Origin: Salegentibacter salinarum
GTDB taxonomy: Bacteria; Bacteroidota; Bacteroidia; Flavobacteriales; Flavobacteriaceae
Direction: 5' to 3'
DNA length: 64,000 nucleotides
NCBI RefSeq assembly: GCF_900168115.1
Contig: NZ_FUZC01000005.1
Location: forward strand, 124,001 to 188,000
A program made the position numbers and the translations under genes. The notes beneath the pieces are model-generated. The model did no database searches. It worked only from the letters and a program-made list of their open reading frames with translations, and was not told the origin of the DNA. Shown here one piece after another: positions 27,375 through 35,824 of the stretch (the stretch's first letter is position 1; each line of letters begins with the position of its first letter).

Positions 27375-29048
27375 TTAGTAACAAGCTACGGCGTGAATAA
27401 TAATATAGAAATCCTCACTATAGCCTCTCTCCCACGTATATGTAAGGGTGTTTACATCTACCTCATCATTAAGATTATATTGACCGGGTGCAAATACATC
27501 ATTTCCAGAAGGAGCATTTTCACTTAAATTAATATGAAGATCATTTAAGCTCACACCTGGATTAAGTGTAATTTCTAAAGTGATTTCATCATCATCTACA
27601 GAAATTTCCGCTGTTCCAATCTGGTCTCCCTTCGAAGTATCATTTTGACCAGCACCGGCCCAAATATCAAATGTTTTATTAGTTCCATCTGTATCGATTT
27701 GGTAGTGTTCTGCCCAACCCCAACGATTAGAATTTGCAAGGGTATTAAGTTCTGTGTCACCCTCCATATATGCAGTTTGACAGGTATCTCCTCCATCTTC
27801 AGGACATCCGTTATTTGATTCCGGCCCAGCCTGGTAAGGACATTCATCTTCACAATCATTTAATCCATCACTATCCGCATCTCCAGTACAGTCATCAATA
27901 GGGCAACCACCGTCTAAAGGGTCACCGGCTTCTTCAGGACATTGATCACATCCATCTGGAACACCGTCTTCATCCATATCTTCATCATCATCGTAGCCTT
28001 CACATAAATCATCTTCATTAGGCACACAGTCACCATCGGTATCCTCTTCGGTTACCGGACAGTCCAGTATAGGGTCATCTCCACAGTTAAAGAATATATG
28101 TTCATAATCTATAGTGTCATTATCACCAAAATATGATTGTACATCGTTCCAGCTTAAATAGATTACCTCGGGCTCTTCTGGTTCAGGTGAACCATAATTA
28201 TCATCCCACTCAGCTAAAGTTACCGTAACACGTAAATAATTATCAGTGTCCAACTCGTCATACATTGGAGAAGGAATTGCTAAACATAAAGGTTCAGCAT
28301 ACCAATCACCTGAATTATCATCTTCGGTATTTCCGGTTTCAGGAGACTTATTGGTGTATAAATTAATATCATCTTCCCCTTCTCTTATATAATCTATATT
28401 TACATTATAGTTTGCAGTATAATGTCTTCCATTATCTGTACAATAGTTGGCAAATACACAGAACTTATACAATTCTATTGGAATAAGGTCAAAGAACTGG
28501 TAACCATAAAGATTTACTTCCCGATCATCAAAACATAAGACTTCAACATCTAAATATTTTTTAGATCCTGCTCTTAAATCAAAATTGATAGGTAAGGCAT
28601 CATTAACAAAGTTCTTATATTCACCTTCATCTGTTGGTGCTACCCATATAGGTGAAACACCTTCTCCGGGTTCTTCAGCATATACCATAAAAGTAGTTAG
28701 GCTTACTGCGGTTGTGGTTTGGTCTACCGGAATCGAGATTTCCAAATCCTCGTCATAATCGGTGAAATAAGTTTCACCGTCAAAAAGGATAGGCATTACT
28801 ACATCCTCGGTTCCTAATTCGTGGGTAAGTACAACCCAGGCATACATTGGAGTATCATCAGAACATGCCGGGATTTCATCTGAGATTGCCTGACGATTAT
28901 CATCCACAAGATCATTGAGAATAGCACCTATCGAGATACTACCCATTTCCTCATTTCCAGCGGGCTCATTAGTCTCTTCTTTACTACAGGATGAAAATAG
29001 CATCCCCGTAGCCACGAAAATGGCCAGAATTAATTTTAAACTCTTCAT
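27375..29048 (-). CDS. Paralog D: surface-type lipoprotein, shared N-domain, long TSP3 region and beta C-module
   Basis: 557 residues, Cys21 followed by SKEET. Shared domain: IPACSDDTPMYAWVVLTHE, KKYLDVEVLCFDDREVNLYG, CVFANYCTDNGRHYTANY, YAEPLCLAIP and YEHIFFNCGDD. Residues about 335-425 are Asp/Cys-rich TSP3-like repeats (DTDGDCVPNEDDLC, DMDEDGVPDGCDQCPEEAG, DADSDGLNDCEDECPYQAG). The C-module (about 430-557) is a beta domain with YNLNDEVDVNTLTYTWE; not recognised. Strongest similarity is to paralogs C and E. Only 64 bases separate it from E. Confidence 0.82.
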   Translation of the reverse strand: MKSLKLILAIFVATGMLFSSCSKEETNEPAGNEEMGSISIGAILNDLVDDNRQAISDEIPACSDDTPMYAWVVLTHELGTEDVVMPILFDGETYFTDYDEDLEISIPVDQTTTAVSLTTFMVYAEEPGEGVSPIWVAPTDEGEYKNFVNDALPINFDLRAGSKKYLDVEVLCFDDREVNLYGYQFFDLIPIELYKFCVFANYCTDNGRHYTANYNVNIDYIREGEDDINLYTNKSPETGNTEDDNSGDWYAEPLCLAIPSPMYDELDTDNYLRVTVTLAEWDDNYGSPEPEEPEVIYLSWNDVQSYFGDNDTIDYEHIFFNCGDDPILDCPVTEEDTDGDCVPNEDDLCEGYDDDEDMDEDGVPDGCDQCPEEAGDPLDGGCPIDDCTGDADSDGLNDCEDECPYQAGPESNNGCPEDGGDTCQTAYMEGDTELNTLANSNRWGWAEHYQIDTDGTNKTFDIWAGAGQNDTSKGDQIGTAEISVDDDEITLEITLNPGVSLNDLHINLSENAPSGNDVFAPGQYNLNDEVDVNTLTYTWERGYSEDFYIIIHAVACY

Positions 29049-29072
29049 TGTTTCTATGTTTTAAAAGGAATT

Positions 29073-29105
29073 AAAAAGGTGCCCCCCGTTGAGGGACACC
29101 TTTAA
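29073..29105 (-). terminator. Terminator-like hairpin after paralog E
   Basis: Stem AAAGGTG/CACCTTT extended by CCC/GGG across one mismatch, G-rich on the minus strand, followed by TTTTT. It lies 8 bases after the paralog E stop and only 25 bases before the start of D, so read-through would be limited. Confidence 0.65.
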
Positions 29106-29112
29106 AAGAGTT

Positions 29113-30462
29113 TTAATACTCTTCAAACTCTCCACAAGCTAGTGGTGTCATATCTGACTCGTGCAGTACTGCGGTTCTAAAATCTAAATTAGCAGCTGCT
29201 ACCTGAGCAGGAGTTAAAGTAAAAGTCCTGGTATAGAATAAGTTTCCAGCTCCATCTGCTTCAGGCCAAACATCTCCTGTGTAATCAAGATCCCAAATTG
29301 GCGAACCATAATCTGCACAGGTTGCATTTTCATGAATGTGTTGTGGCACATCTCCTGGAGTAAGTTCAGTAGCTGCTGTAGTAGCAGTTAATTGATTTCC
29401 TTGTAACTTCAGGTATGCAAATCCTACAGCATTTGAATCACCTAAATTCTTTAAACAGGCTTTATAACGTTTAGCTTCTGTTCTTGGGTCATCAAATGGT
29501 GGAGGGTTATCATTTCCACATCCATAATTAAAGTGGTAGTAATCCATTGTTGAATCGTCGTCTTCACTATAGAACATTTTAATTTCATCATCAGTGATTG
29601 GACCGGCAAGAATTACTTCTCCTGCATCGTCTGAACTATACTCATCGGTATTATCCAATGTAATTTCAAAATAGTAAGTATCAGTTTCATCAGTATCAGG
29701 CAACCAGAAACATAATGGATCTGAATAGTAATCACCAGTAGCATCGTCTTCATCTACAACATTAGATTCAGTGTAAATTGGATCTCCAACGGGCGCATCA
29801 CCTTGCCATACATTTACTGTATAACCGGCTACATAGTGTCTACCGTCTTCTGAAGGACAGAAGTTTCCGAATAAACAGAATTTAATCATCGGAATTGGAA
29901 TAAGATCAAAGAATTGATATCCGTATAAGTTTACATCTCTATCATCGAAACATAATACTTCTACATCAACATATTTCTTTGAGCCGGCTCTAAGTTCAAA
30001 GTTCATTGGAAGCGGGTCATTCACAAAATTCTCATACTCACTTCCTTCTTTTGGAGCTACCCAAATTGGCAAAGTACTTTCACCCGGTTCTTCAGAATAA
30101 ACCCAGAAATCGGATACACTAATTGAAGTGGTAGTTTCACCGGCGGGGATTGGAATTGCCAGTTCCTCATCATAATCTGTAAAATAAGTGGTTCCGTCAA
30201 AATTAACTGGAACAACTACATCTTCTTCTCCTAAATCATGGGTAAGAACAACTCTTACATACATAGGTGCATCTTCTGAACACTCAGGAATCGCCTGTTT
30301 TAATAGTCCCTGTCTATCCAGGTCATTTAAAACTGCTCCCAGCGAAATACTCGCCATTTCTCCATCGGTTCCCACATTGTTTGTGGACTCATCTTTACTA
30401 CAAGATGTAAATAGCATCGCGACAATCACGAGACTTGAAAGGTAATTTTTTAGGTTTTTCAT
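29113..30462 (-). CDS. Paralog E: surface-type lipoprotein, shared N-domain plus CHRD-like C-module
   Basis: 449 residues, Cys21 followed by SKDES. Shared domain: Cys61 in PECSEDAP, KKYVDVEVLCFDD (162-174), C196, C202, GRHY (207-210), DPLC (248-251) and YYHFNYGCGND (308-318). There are no TSP3 repeats. Residues about 345-446 resemble a CHRD (chordin-type) domain: GFAYLKLQGNQLTATTAA, HIHEN (375-379) and RTAVLHE. It is first of the five-gene array, directly downstream of the LuxR-type regulator gene, with conserved leader and upstream motif. Confidence 0.82.
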   Translation of the reverse strand: MKNLKNYLSSLVIVAMLFTSCSKDESTNNVGTDGEMASISLGAVLNDLDRQGLLKQAIPECSEDAPMYVRVVLTHDLGEEDVVVPVNFDGTTYFTDYDEELAIPIPAGETTTSISVSDFWVYSEEPGESTLPIWVAPKEGSEYENFVNDPLPMNFELRAGSKKYVDVEVLCFDDRDVNLYGYQFFDLIPIPMIKFCLFGNFCPSEDGRHYVAGYTVNVWQGDAPVGDPIYTESNVVDEDDATGDYYSDPLCFWLPDTDETDTYYFEITLDNTDEYSSDDAGEVILAGPITDDEIKMFYSEDDDSTMDYYHFNYGCGNDNPPPFDDPRTEAKRYKACLKNLGDSNAVGFAYLKLQGNQLTATTAATELTPGDVPQHIHENATCADYGSPIWDLDYTGDVWPEADGAGNLFYTRTFTLTPAQVAAANLDFRTAVLHESDMTPLACGEFEEY

Positions 30463-30506
30463 AACACTAAAGTTTTGGTTAATAAATATTTAGAATGGTT
30501 AAAACA
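30463..30506 (-). promoter_or_regulatory. Leader of paralog E, conserved with paralog C leader
   Basis: See the paralog C leader. The shared blocks on the plus strand are TAAAGTTTTGG and TTAGAATGGTTAA at similar distances from the start codons. Confidence 0.5.
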
Positions 30507-30591
30507 ATATATATATAATATGACTCCATAAAGAGCATCTTGATATATCAATACTACTGTTGGGGCGGTAAAATAAATAGGCTGAGGTAAA

Positions 30592-30615
30592 AACTAGTGA
30601 AGTGGGGTGACTAGT
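30592..30615 (-). promoter_or_regulatory. Shared upstream motif AACTAGTGAA + G-run (paralog E copy), inside an inverted repeat
   Basis: AACTAGTGAA then GTGGGG, 130 bases upstream of paralog E. Here it forms part of an inverted repeat ACTAGT (30593-30598) and ACTAGT (30610-30615). The first half is shared with the region before paralog B at 23776-23791. A candidate operator. Confidence 0.4.
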
Positions 30616-30657
30616 AATTCATATGATAAATGTAGTCTAATTCTTTCCTATCATGCC

Positions 30658-30675
30658 ATAGGGGTTTTCCCCTAT
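30658..30675. terminator. Short G/C hairpin after the LuxR-type gene
   Basis: ATAGGGG-TTTT-CCCCTAT, a 7-base-pair stem with a four-base loop, 19 bases beyond the regulator's stop. No T-run follows on the minus strand, so termination is uncertain. Confidence 0.45.
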
Positions 30676-30694
30676 TTCAGCGAAAAGGCTTTTC

Positions 30695-31711
30695 TTAAAC
30701 TTTTTGATAATCTATAAGTTTATGATTAATGGCATAAATTATACTCTCCAAAATAGTATCAGAATTTGTTCTCTTTATTATATTAGAACGATGTTTTTCT
30801 ATAGTCTTTGGAGAAATAAACAAAGCTTCAGATATATCTTTGGTTTTATATCCTTTAATAAGTAATTCAATGATTTCTTTTTCTCTATTGGTAAACTTAA
30901 AGTCGGTTAGTTGGCTATTTTGTTTGAAACAATCTTCTACTTCTTCTGAAGCAGTTCCTATCCTGTCATTAATTACATCATTCTCTTCCATGAGATCTAT
31001 AAACATGACAAACTGATGTCCAAAATTCCTGTTTAATTTTGAAAAATTAATTCGGGCATTTCTCACTTTATCATTCCTTAATAATAACGCAGTTTTGGTG
31101 GAGGCTTTTATATGTTTACCCCGTGCAAAATTTCTTAAACTATCTTTAACCTTCTGTATATTTTCGCATTTCACGAAGTCGGTGAGTTTTAAACCCTTTT
31201 TATCTCTCACATCAAAACTTTGCTTAAAAGCATCGTTCATGGCTACAATTTCGTTTTGGTCCAACAGCACTACCGGTTGGGAAATAATGTTAAACATTCC
31301 CATAAAAGCGTCTTTCCAAAAGTTGGAAAGTGAACGATTGCTGTATACAAGTTTTATAATCTTTCCACAAAGCGCTTCTATAGTAGGAGAGTATAAAAAC
31401 TCATCTACCACTTTTCTAAACCTGCTCTCAGCTTCAGCCCTGTAGCGTTCTTCGGCATAAACCACGAGCCAGGCTTTAGTAAGAAAATGATTTGATTTAA
31501 AATTAGCGATATTCTTAAAATTCCGGCCCGATCTAAAAGAAGAATAATCTAATAAAATTACATCGGGTAATAAATTAAGTGCCATGTTAAAGCCAGTATG
31601 TAAAGAATTCGCGTGAGCTACTTCAAATTGCATACTAACCCCCTCCTGAACACAGTCTACCATACTTTGTTTGTTGGTAATAAGCAGTAACTGCTTTTTT
31701 TCTGTTATCAT
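30695..31711 (-). CDS. REC-like/PAS/LuxR-type transcriptional regulator
   Basis: 338 residues. Residues 1-125 look like a response-regulator receiver: D55 in LPDVILLDYSSF sits at the phospho-acceptor position, but the acidic pair after strand 1 is missing (LLLITNKQS) and the conserved Lys is absent (DEFLYSP in place of xKP). It is therefore probably degenerate. Residues about 135-245 are a PAS domain (NIISQPVVLLDQNEIVAMND). Residues about 275-335 are a LuxR helix-turn-helix (FTNREKEIIELLIKGYKTKD, then FISPKTIEKHRSNI). It lies just upstream of the paralog array on the same strand, and a promoter with a long leader precedes it. Control of the array is an inference from position. Confidence 0.88.
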   Translation of the reverse strand: MITEKKQLLLITNKQSMVDCVQEGVSMQFEVAHANSLHTGFNMALNLLPDVILLDYSSFRSGRNFKNIANFKSNHFLTKAWLVVYAEERYRAEAESRFRKVVDEFLYSPTIEALCGKIIKLVYSNRSLSNFWKDAFMGMFNIISQPVVLLDQNEIVAMNDAFKQSFDVRDKKGLKLTDFVKCENIQKVKDSLRNFARGKHIKASTKTALLLRNDKVRNARINFSKLNRNFGHQFVMFIDLMEENDVINDRIGTASEEVEDCFKQNSQLTDFKFTNREKEIIELLIKGYKTKDISEALFISPKTIEKHRSNIIKRTNSDTILESIIYAINHKLIDYQKV

Positions 31712-31940
31712 AATACATCAATTTTGCGGCTTCTTAGCCAGTTAGTAAAAACCGTGGAGTAGGTCCACATAAATTAATTGATAGATTTAAAACACCGCAA
31801 TAGAAGGGTTTGGATCTTTTAAATCTTTCGTGGGGGGATCAAAAATAAAGGGGCAAAATTGATGGGGCTTAAATTACCTACTTGTAGGTTGGTTACCTTT
31901 CCGGGGGGTGGAAAAAATTTAATATGTAGATTTGGTATCT

Positions 31941-31972
31941 CAAATATAGGGGATTAACCTTATTTTACGCAA
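31941..31972 (-). promoter_or_regulatory. Candidate promoter of the LuxR-type gene with a long leader
   Basis: On the minus strand TTG (31970-31972), a 21-base spacer and TATATTTG (31941-31948) match both elements of the flavobacterial promoter. The leader to the ATG at 31711 would be about 220 bases and is rich in C-runs, which is long for this window. Confidence 0.5.
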
Positions 31973-32188
31973 AAAAATAAAGTAATATTATACTGACAAT
32001 CAGCACAATAAATACAAGGTGAAAGGAAGAAGAAATACGACAAACTCAAATTAATTTTTGGATCTAATAAATTTGTATTAATCCAACCCTATTCTTCCCA
32101 AAGCTTAACGCTAATTCCTTTTTTAAACTTTAAACCATAATTAACACTACTGGAAACTTCCTTTCTTTTTAGTTAGCAACACTTTAAG

Positions 32189-32196
32189 TACCTTTG
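32189..32196 (+). promoter_or_regulatory. -7 element (TACCTTTG) of uvrA
   Basis: TACCTTTG matches TAnnTTTG. Transcription would start about 32203, ten bases before the ATG at 32214, which argues against the TTG at 32202 as start codon. No clear -33 TTG. Confidence 0.5.
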
Positions 32197-32213
32197 CCCC
32201 CTTGATAAAAAAT

Positions 32214-35045
32214 ATGGCTAAAACCGAAGAATTTATAGAAGTATTAGGGGCTCGCGTCCATAATCTTAAAAATATAGATGTTAATATTCCAAGAGAAAAA
32301 CTGGTGGTAATTACCGGACTTTCTGGTTCAGGAAAATCATCCCTGGCTTTTGATACTATTTATGCCGAGGGACAGCGCCGTTACATAGAAACATTTTCGG
32401 CCTATGCAAGGCAGTTTTTAGGAGGCCTGGAGCGACCAGATGTAGATAAAATTGAAGGACTCTCCCCTGTTATTGCAATAGAGCAAAAAACCACCAGTAA
32501 GAATCCACGAAGTACGGTTGGGACTATTACAGAGATTTACGATTTCTTACGCTTACTTTATGCACGCGCCGGTGAAGCTTATAGTTATAAGACCGGTGAA
32601 AAAATGGTTAGTTATACCGATAGCCAGATAAAAGATCTCATTTTAAAAGATTTTAAAGGAAAAAAAGTAAGTGTTTTGGCCCCTGTGGTAAAATCCAGAA
32701 AAGGGCATTACCGCGAATTATTTGAACAAATAGCCAAGCAGGGTTTTCTGAAAGCAAGGGTTAATGGTGAAGTTAGGGATCTGGTAAAAGGTATGAAACT
32801 GGACCGCTACAAAACCCACGATATAGAAATTGTAATAGATCGCTTAAAAATAGATGATAAGACCGATGCGCAAAAGCGTTTGGACGAAACTATAAAAACC
32901 GCAATGTATCATGGCAGCGATACGCTTATGATACTTGATCAGGAAACTGAGAGTGTTCGTTATTTCAGTAGGAATTTAATGTGCCCTACTACCGGGATCT
33001 CTTATCCTAATCCTGAGCCTAACACGTTTTCATTTAATTCACCCAAAGGTGCCTGCCCAAGTTGTAACGGAATTGGCACTTTATACCAGGTGAATACTGA
33101 TAGAATTATTCCAGATAGTTCAAAATCAATAAAAAATGGAGCGTTAGCTCCTCACGGTCCGCAAAAAAAGAACTGGGTTTTTTCTCAGCTGGAATTAATA
33201 GCTGAGCGCTGGGACTTTAAACTTACAGATCCTGTTTCTAAAATACCAGATGCCGCAATGAAGTTTATTCTTCACGGAGGCAAAGAGACTTTTACTAAAG
33301 AATCCAAAAGTCTGGGCATAACCCGAGAATTTAAGATCAATTTTGAAGGCGTAGCCACTTTTATTGAAACTACTTTTAATAATAATGATTCTACTTCTTT
33401 AAGACGCTGGGCCAAAGAATATATGGATAAAGTTGAATGTCCCGTTTGTGAAGGCAGCCGACTTAAAAAAGAATCGCTTTATTTCAGAATTAGCGAAAAA
33501 AATATAGCCGAACTTTCTTTAATGGATATTGAAGACCTGGCTAAATGGTTCGTTGGGTTAGAGAAAAAACTAAGCGAAAAACAAAACCAGATTGCCTCCG
33601 AAGTTATTAAGGAAATTAGAACAAGAATTGGATTTCTTGTAGACGTTGGGCTCACCTACCTTTCCCTTAATCGTGGTTCAAAATCACTTTCTGGCGGAGA
33701 AGCACAGCGAATAAGATTAGCCACACAAATTGGTTCACAATTGGTTGGCGTTCTTTATATTTTAGACGAACCGAGTATTGGTTTGCATCAGCGTGATAAC
33801 GAAAAACTTATTAATTCCCTTATTGCTCTAAGAGATATTGGCAATTCTGTGATTGTGGTAGAACACGATAAAGATATGATAGAACGTGCTGATTATGTGA
33901 TTGATATTGGTCCAAGAGCCGGAAAACACGGTGGGGAAATTATAAGTGAAGGTCCACCTTCAGAATTATTAAAACACGATACGCTTACTGCTTCATATTT
34001 AAACGGAAGCAAAGAAATTGCAATTCCTAAAGAAAGAAGAAAAGGAAACGGAAAACATATAGAACTAAAAGGAGCAACCGGAAATAACCTTAAAAATGTT
34101 TCGATTAAAATTCCGTTGGGACAAATGATTGCGGTTACTGGAGTTTCCGGTAGTGGGAAATCCACACTTATCAATGAGACTCTTTATCCTATTATGAATG
34201 CCCATTATTTTAATGGCGTAAAAGAGCCCAAACCATACAAAACTATTAAAGGACTGGATAATGCTGATAAGGTAATTGATATTAACCAGACGCCTATTGG
34301 CAGAACTCCAAGGTCTAACCCGGCTACCTATACTGGCGTATTTTCAGAAATTAGGAGTCTTTTTGCTAAAACCCCTGAGTCGCTAATTCGTGGTTATAAA
34401 CCCGGAAGATTCAGCTTTAACGTAAAAGGCGGGAGATGCGAAACCTGTAGAGGTGGCGGATTACGGGTTATTGAAATGAATTTCCTTCCGGACGTTTACG
34501 TAGAATGTGAAACCTGCCAGGGAAAACGCTTCAATCGTGAAACTCTGGAAATTCGGTACAAAGGAAAGTCGATTGCTGATGTTTTAGAAATGACCATTAA
34601 CGATGCAACAACTTTCTTCGAGCCTATTCCAAAGATATATAGAAAATTAAAAACCATAAAAGATGTTGGTTTAGGTTATATCACACTTGGCCAGCAAAGT
34701 ACCACACTTTCGGGAGGAGAAGCCCAACGAATTAAACTTGCTACCGAGCTTTCAAAACGCGATACGGGAAATACTTTCTATATCTTAGATGAGCCTACCA
34801 CCGGCCTACACTTTGAAGATATTAGGGTATTGATGGATGTATTAAACGAATTGACCAACAAAGGAAACACCGTCCTTATTATAGAACACAATATGGATGT
34901 AATAAAAATGGCCGATTATATAATTGATATAGGCCCTGAAGGTGGTAAAAATGGCGGTAAAGTAATCGCTAAAGGTACCCCTGAAGAAGTAGCCAAATCA
35001 AAAAAGAGTTATACTGCCGGTTTCCTTAAAAAAGAATTACACTAA
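32214..35045 (+). CDS. uvrA: Excinuclease ABC subunit A
   Basis: The damage-recognition ATPase of nucleotide excision repair. From the ATG at 32214 it is 943 residues, a usual length. Two ABC cassettes are seen with Walker [11 protein letters not shown] and [10 protein letters not shown], two ABC signatures ([13 protein letters not shown] and [13 protein letters not shown]) and Walker B/D-loop ([18 protein letters not shown]). The zinc modules are present (CPSCNGIG with CPVCEGS, and CETCRGGG with CETCQGK). A TTG four codons upstream (32202) is in frame but lies at the expected transcription start. Followed after 16 bases by the LOG-family gene. Confidence 0.97.
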   Translation: MAKTEEFIEVLGARVHNLKNIDVNIPREKLVVITGLSGSGKSSLAFDTIYAEGQRRYIETFSAYARQFLGGLERPDVDKIEGLSPVIAIEQKTTSKNPRSTVGTITEIYDFLRLLYARAGEAYSYKTGEKMVSYTDSQIKDLILKDFKGKKVSVLAPVVKSRKGHYRELFEQIAKQGFLKARVNGEVRDLVKGMKLDRYKTHDIEIVIDRLKIDDKTDAQKRLDETIKTAMYHGSDTLMILDQETESVRYFSRNLMCPTTGISYPNPEPNTFSFNSPKGACPSCNGIGTLYQVNTDRIIPDSSKSIKNGALAPHGPQKKNWVFSQLELIAERWDFKLTDPVSKIPDAAMKFILHGGKETFTKESKSLGITREFKINFEGVATFIETTFNNNDSTSLRRWAKEYMDKVECPVCEGSRLKKESLYFRISEKNIAELSLMDIEDLAKWFVGLEKKLSEKQNQIASEVIKEIRTRIGFLVDVGLTYLSLNRGSKSLSGGEAQRIRLATQIGSQLVGVLYILDEPSIGLHQRDNEKLINSLIALRDIGNSVIVVEHDKDMIERADYVIDIGPRAGKHGGEIISEGPPSELLKHDTLTASYLNGSKEIAIPKERRKGNGKHIELKGATGNNLKNVSIKIPLGQMIAVTGVSGSGKSTLINETLYPIMNAHYFNGVKEPKPYKTIKGLDNADKVIDINQTPIGRTPRSNPATYTGVFSEIRSLFAKTPESLIRGYKPGRFSFNVKGGRCETCRGGGLRVIEMNFLPDVYVECETCQGKRFNRETLEIRYKGKSIADVLEMTINDATTFFEPIPKIYRKLKTIKDVGLGYITLGQQSTTLSGGEAQRIKLATELSKRDTGNTFYILDEPTTGLHFEDIRVLMDVLNELTNKGNTVLIIEHNMDVIKMADYIIDIGPEGGKNGGKVIAKGTPEEVAKSKKSYTAGFLKKELH

Positions 35046-35061
35046 CAATACTAATTATAAT

Positions 35062-35751
35062 ATGAATAAAAATTTAAAAAATAAAGCCTGGAACGAAATT
35101 AAAACAAACGATTCCTGGGCGATCTTTAAAATAATGGGTGAATTTGTAAATGGCTACGAAAAGCTAAGTCAAATTGGTCCCTGTGTTTCAATTTTCGGTT
35201 CAGCCAGAACCAAACCCGACCAAAAATACTACAAGCTAGCCGAAAAAATATCTAAAAAAATTGTTGAAAACGGTTACGGAGTAATCACCGGGGGTGGCCC
35301 GGGAATTATGGAAGCGGGTAATAAAGGTGCTCATCTTGGCGGCGGAACTTCTGTAGGATTAAATATTGATCTCCCTTTTGAGCAACACGACAATCCATAT
35401 ATTGACAACGATAAAAGCCTGGATTTTGATTATTTCTTTGTTAGAAAAGTAATGTTTGTAAAATACTCTCAGGGATTTGTAGTAATGCCGGGTGGTTTTG
35501 GAACTTTAGACGAACTTTTTGAAGCCATCACGCTAATTCAAACTCATAAAATAGACAAATTTCCTATTATTTTAGTAGGAAAAGATTTTTGGGGAGGGCT
35601 TGTAGACTGGGTGCAAAAAACACTTTTAGATACTTTTCAAAACATTAGTGCACCAGATATGGACTTGGTTCAGGTAGTAGATACCGAAGATGAAGTTATT
35701 GAAATTCTAAACGAATTCTACGGAGAATATAATCTTAGTCCTAACTTTTAA
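35062..35751 (+). CDS. LOG-family (TIGR00730) Rossmann-fold protein
   Basis: 229 residues. The two diagnostic motifs are GGGPGIMEAGN (77-87) and PGGFGTLDE (143-151), which form the nucleotide-monophosphate phosphoribohydrolase site in LOG/YgdH-type enzymes. It likely cleaves a nucleoside 5'-monophosphate to base and ribose-5-phosphate; the true substrate is unknown. It is 16 bases downstream of uvrA and probably co-transcribed. Confidence 0.9.
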   Translation: MNKNLKNKAWNEIKTNDSWAIFKIMGEFVNGYEKLSQIGPCVSIFGSARTKPDQKYYKLAEKISKKIVENGYGVITGGGPGIMEAGNKGAHLGGGTSVGLNIDLPFEQHDNPYIDNDKSLDFDYFFVRKVMFVKYSQGFVVMPGGFGTLDELFEAITLIQTHKIDKFPIILVGKDFWGGLVDWVQKTLLDTFQNISAPDMDLVQVVDTEDEVIEILNEFYGEYNLSPNF

Positions 35752-35824
35752 GCAAATCTTGAGAAGGGAAAAAAACTTTGATTATATTTAGCTCGAATTC
35801 TGTGTTACGTTAAATATATTCCCC

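Larger units (their letters stand above)
31712..32201. other. 490-base non-coding region between the LuxR-type gene and uvrA
   Basis: No gene seen. It holds a candidate promoter for the regulator at 31941-31972, an inverted repeat GTGGA/TCCAC (31754-31768), and many G-runs of four to six on the plus strand between 31830 and 31955, as in the other upstream regions of the array. The uvrA promoter lies at the right end. Confidence 0.5.

Noticed and set aside
20434-30462. Type IX secretion C-terminal domain on the paralogs
   Set aside because: The C-termini (for example DNINPAN, SRSDT, HAVACY, CGEFEEY) do not match the sorting-domain pattern, and all have a lipid-attachment Cys instead.
32202-32213. 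TTG at 32202 as the start of uvrA
   Set aside because: It lies at the expected transcription start for the -7 element TACCTTTG, and the ATG at 32214 fits the usual UvrA N-terminus.
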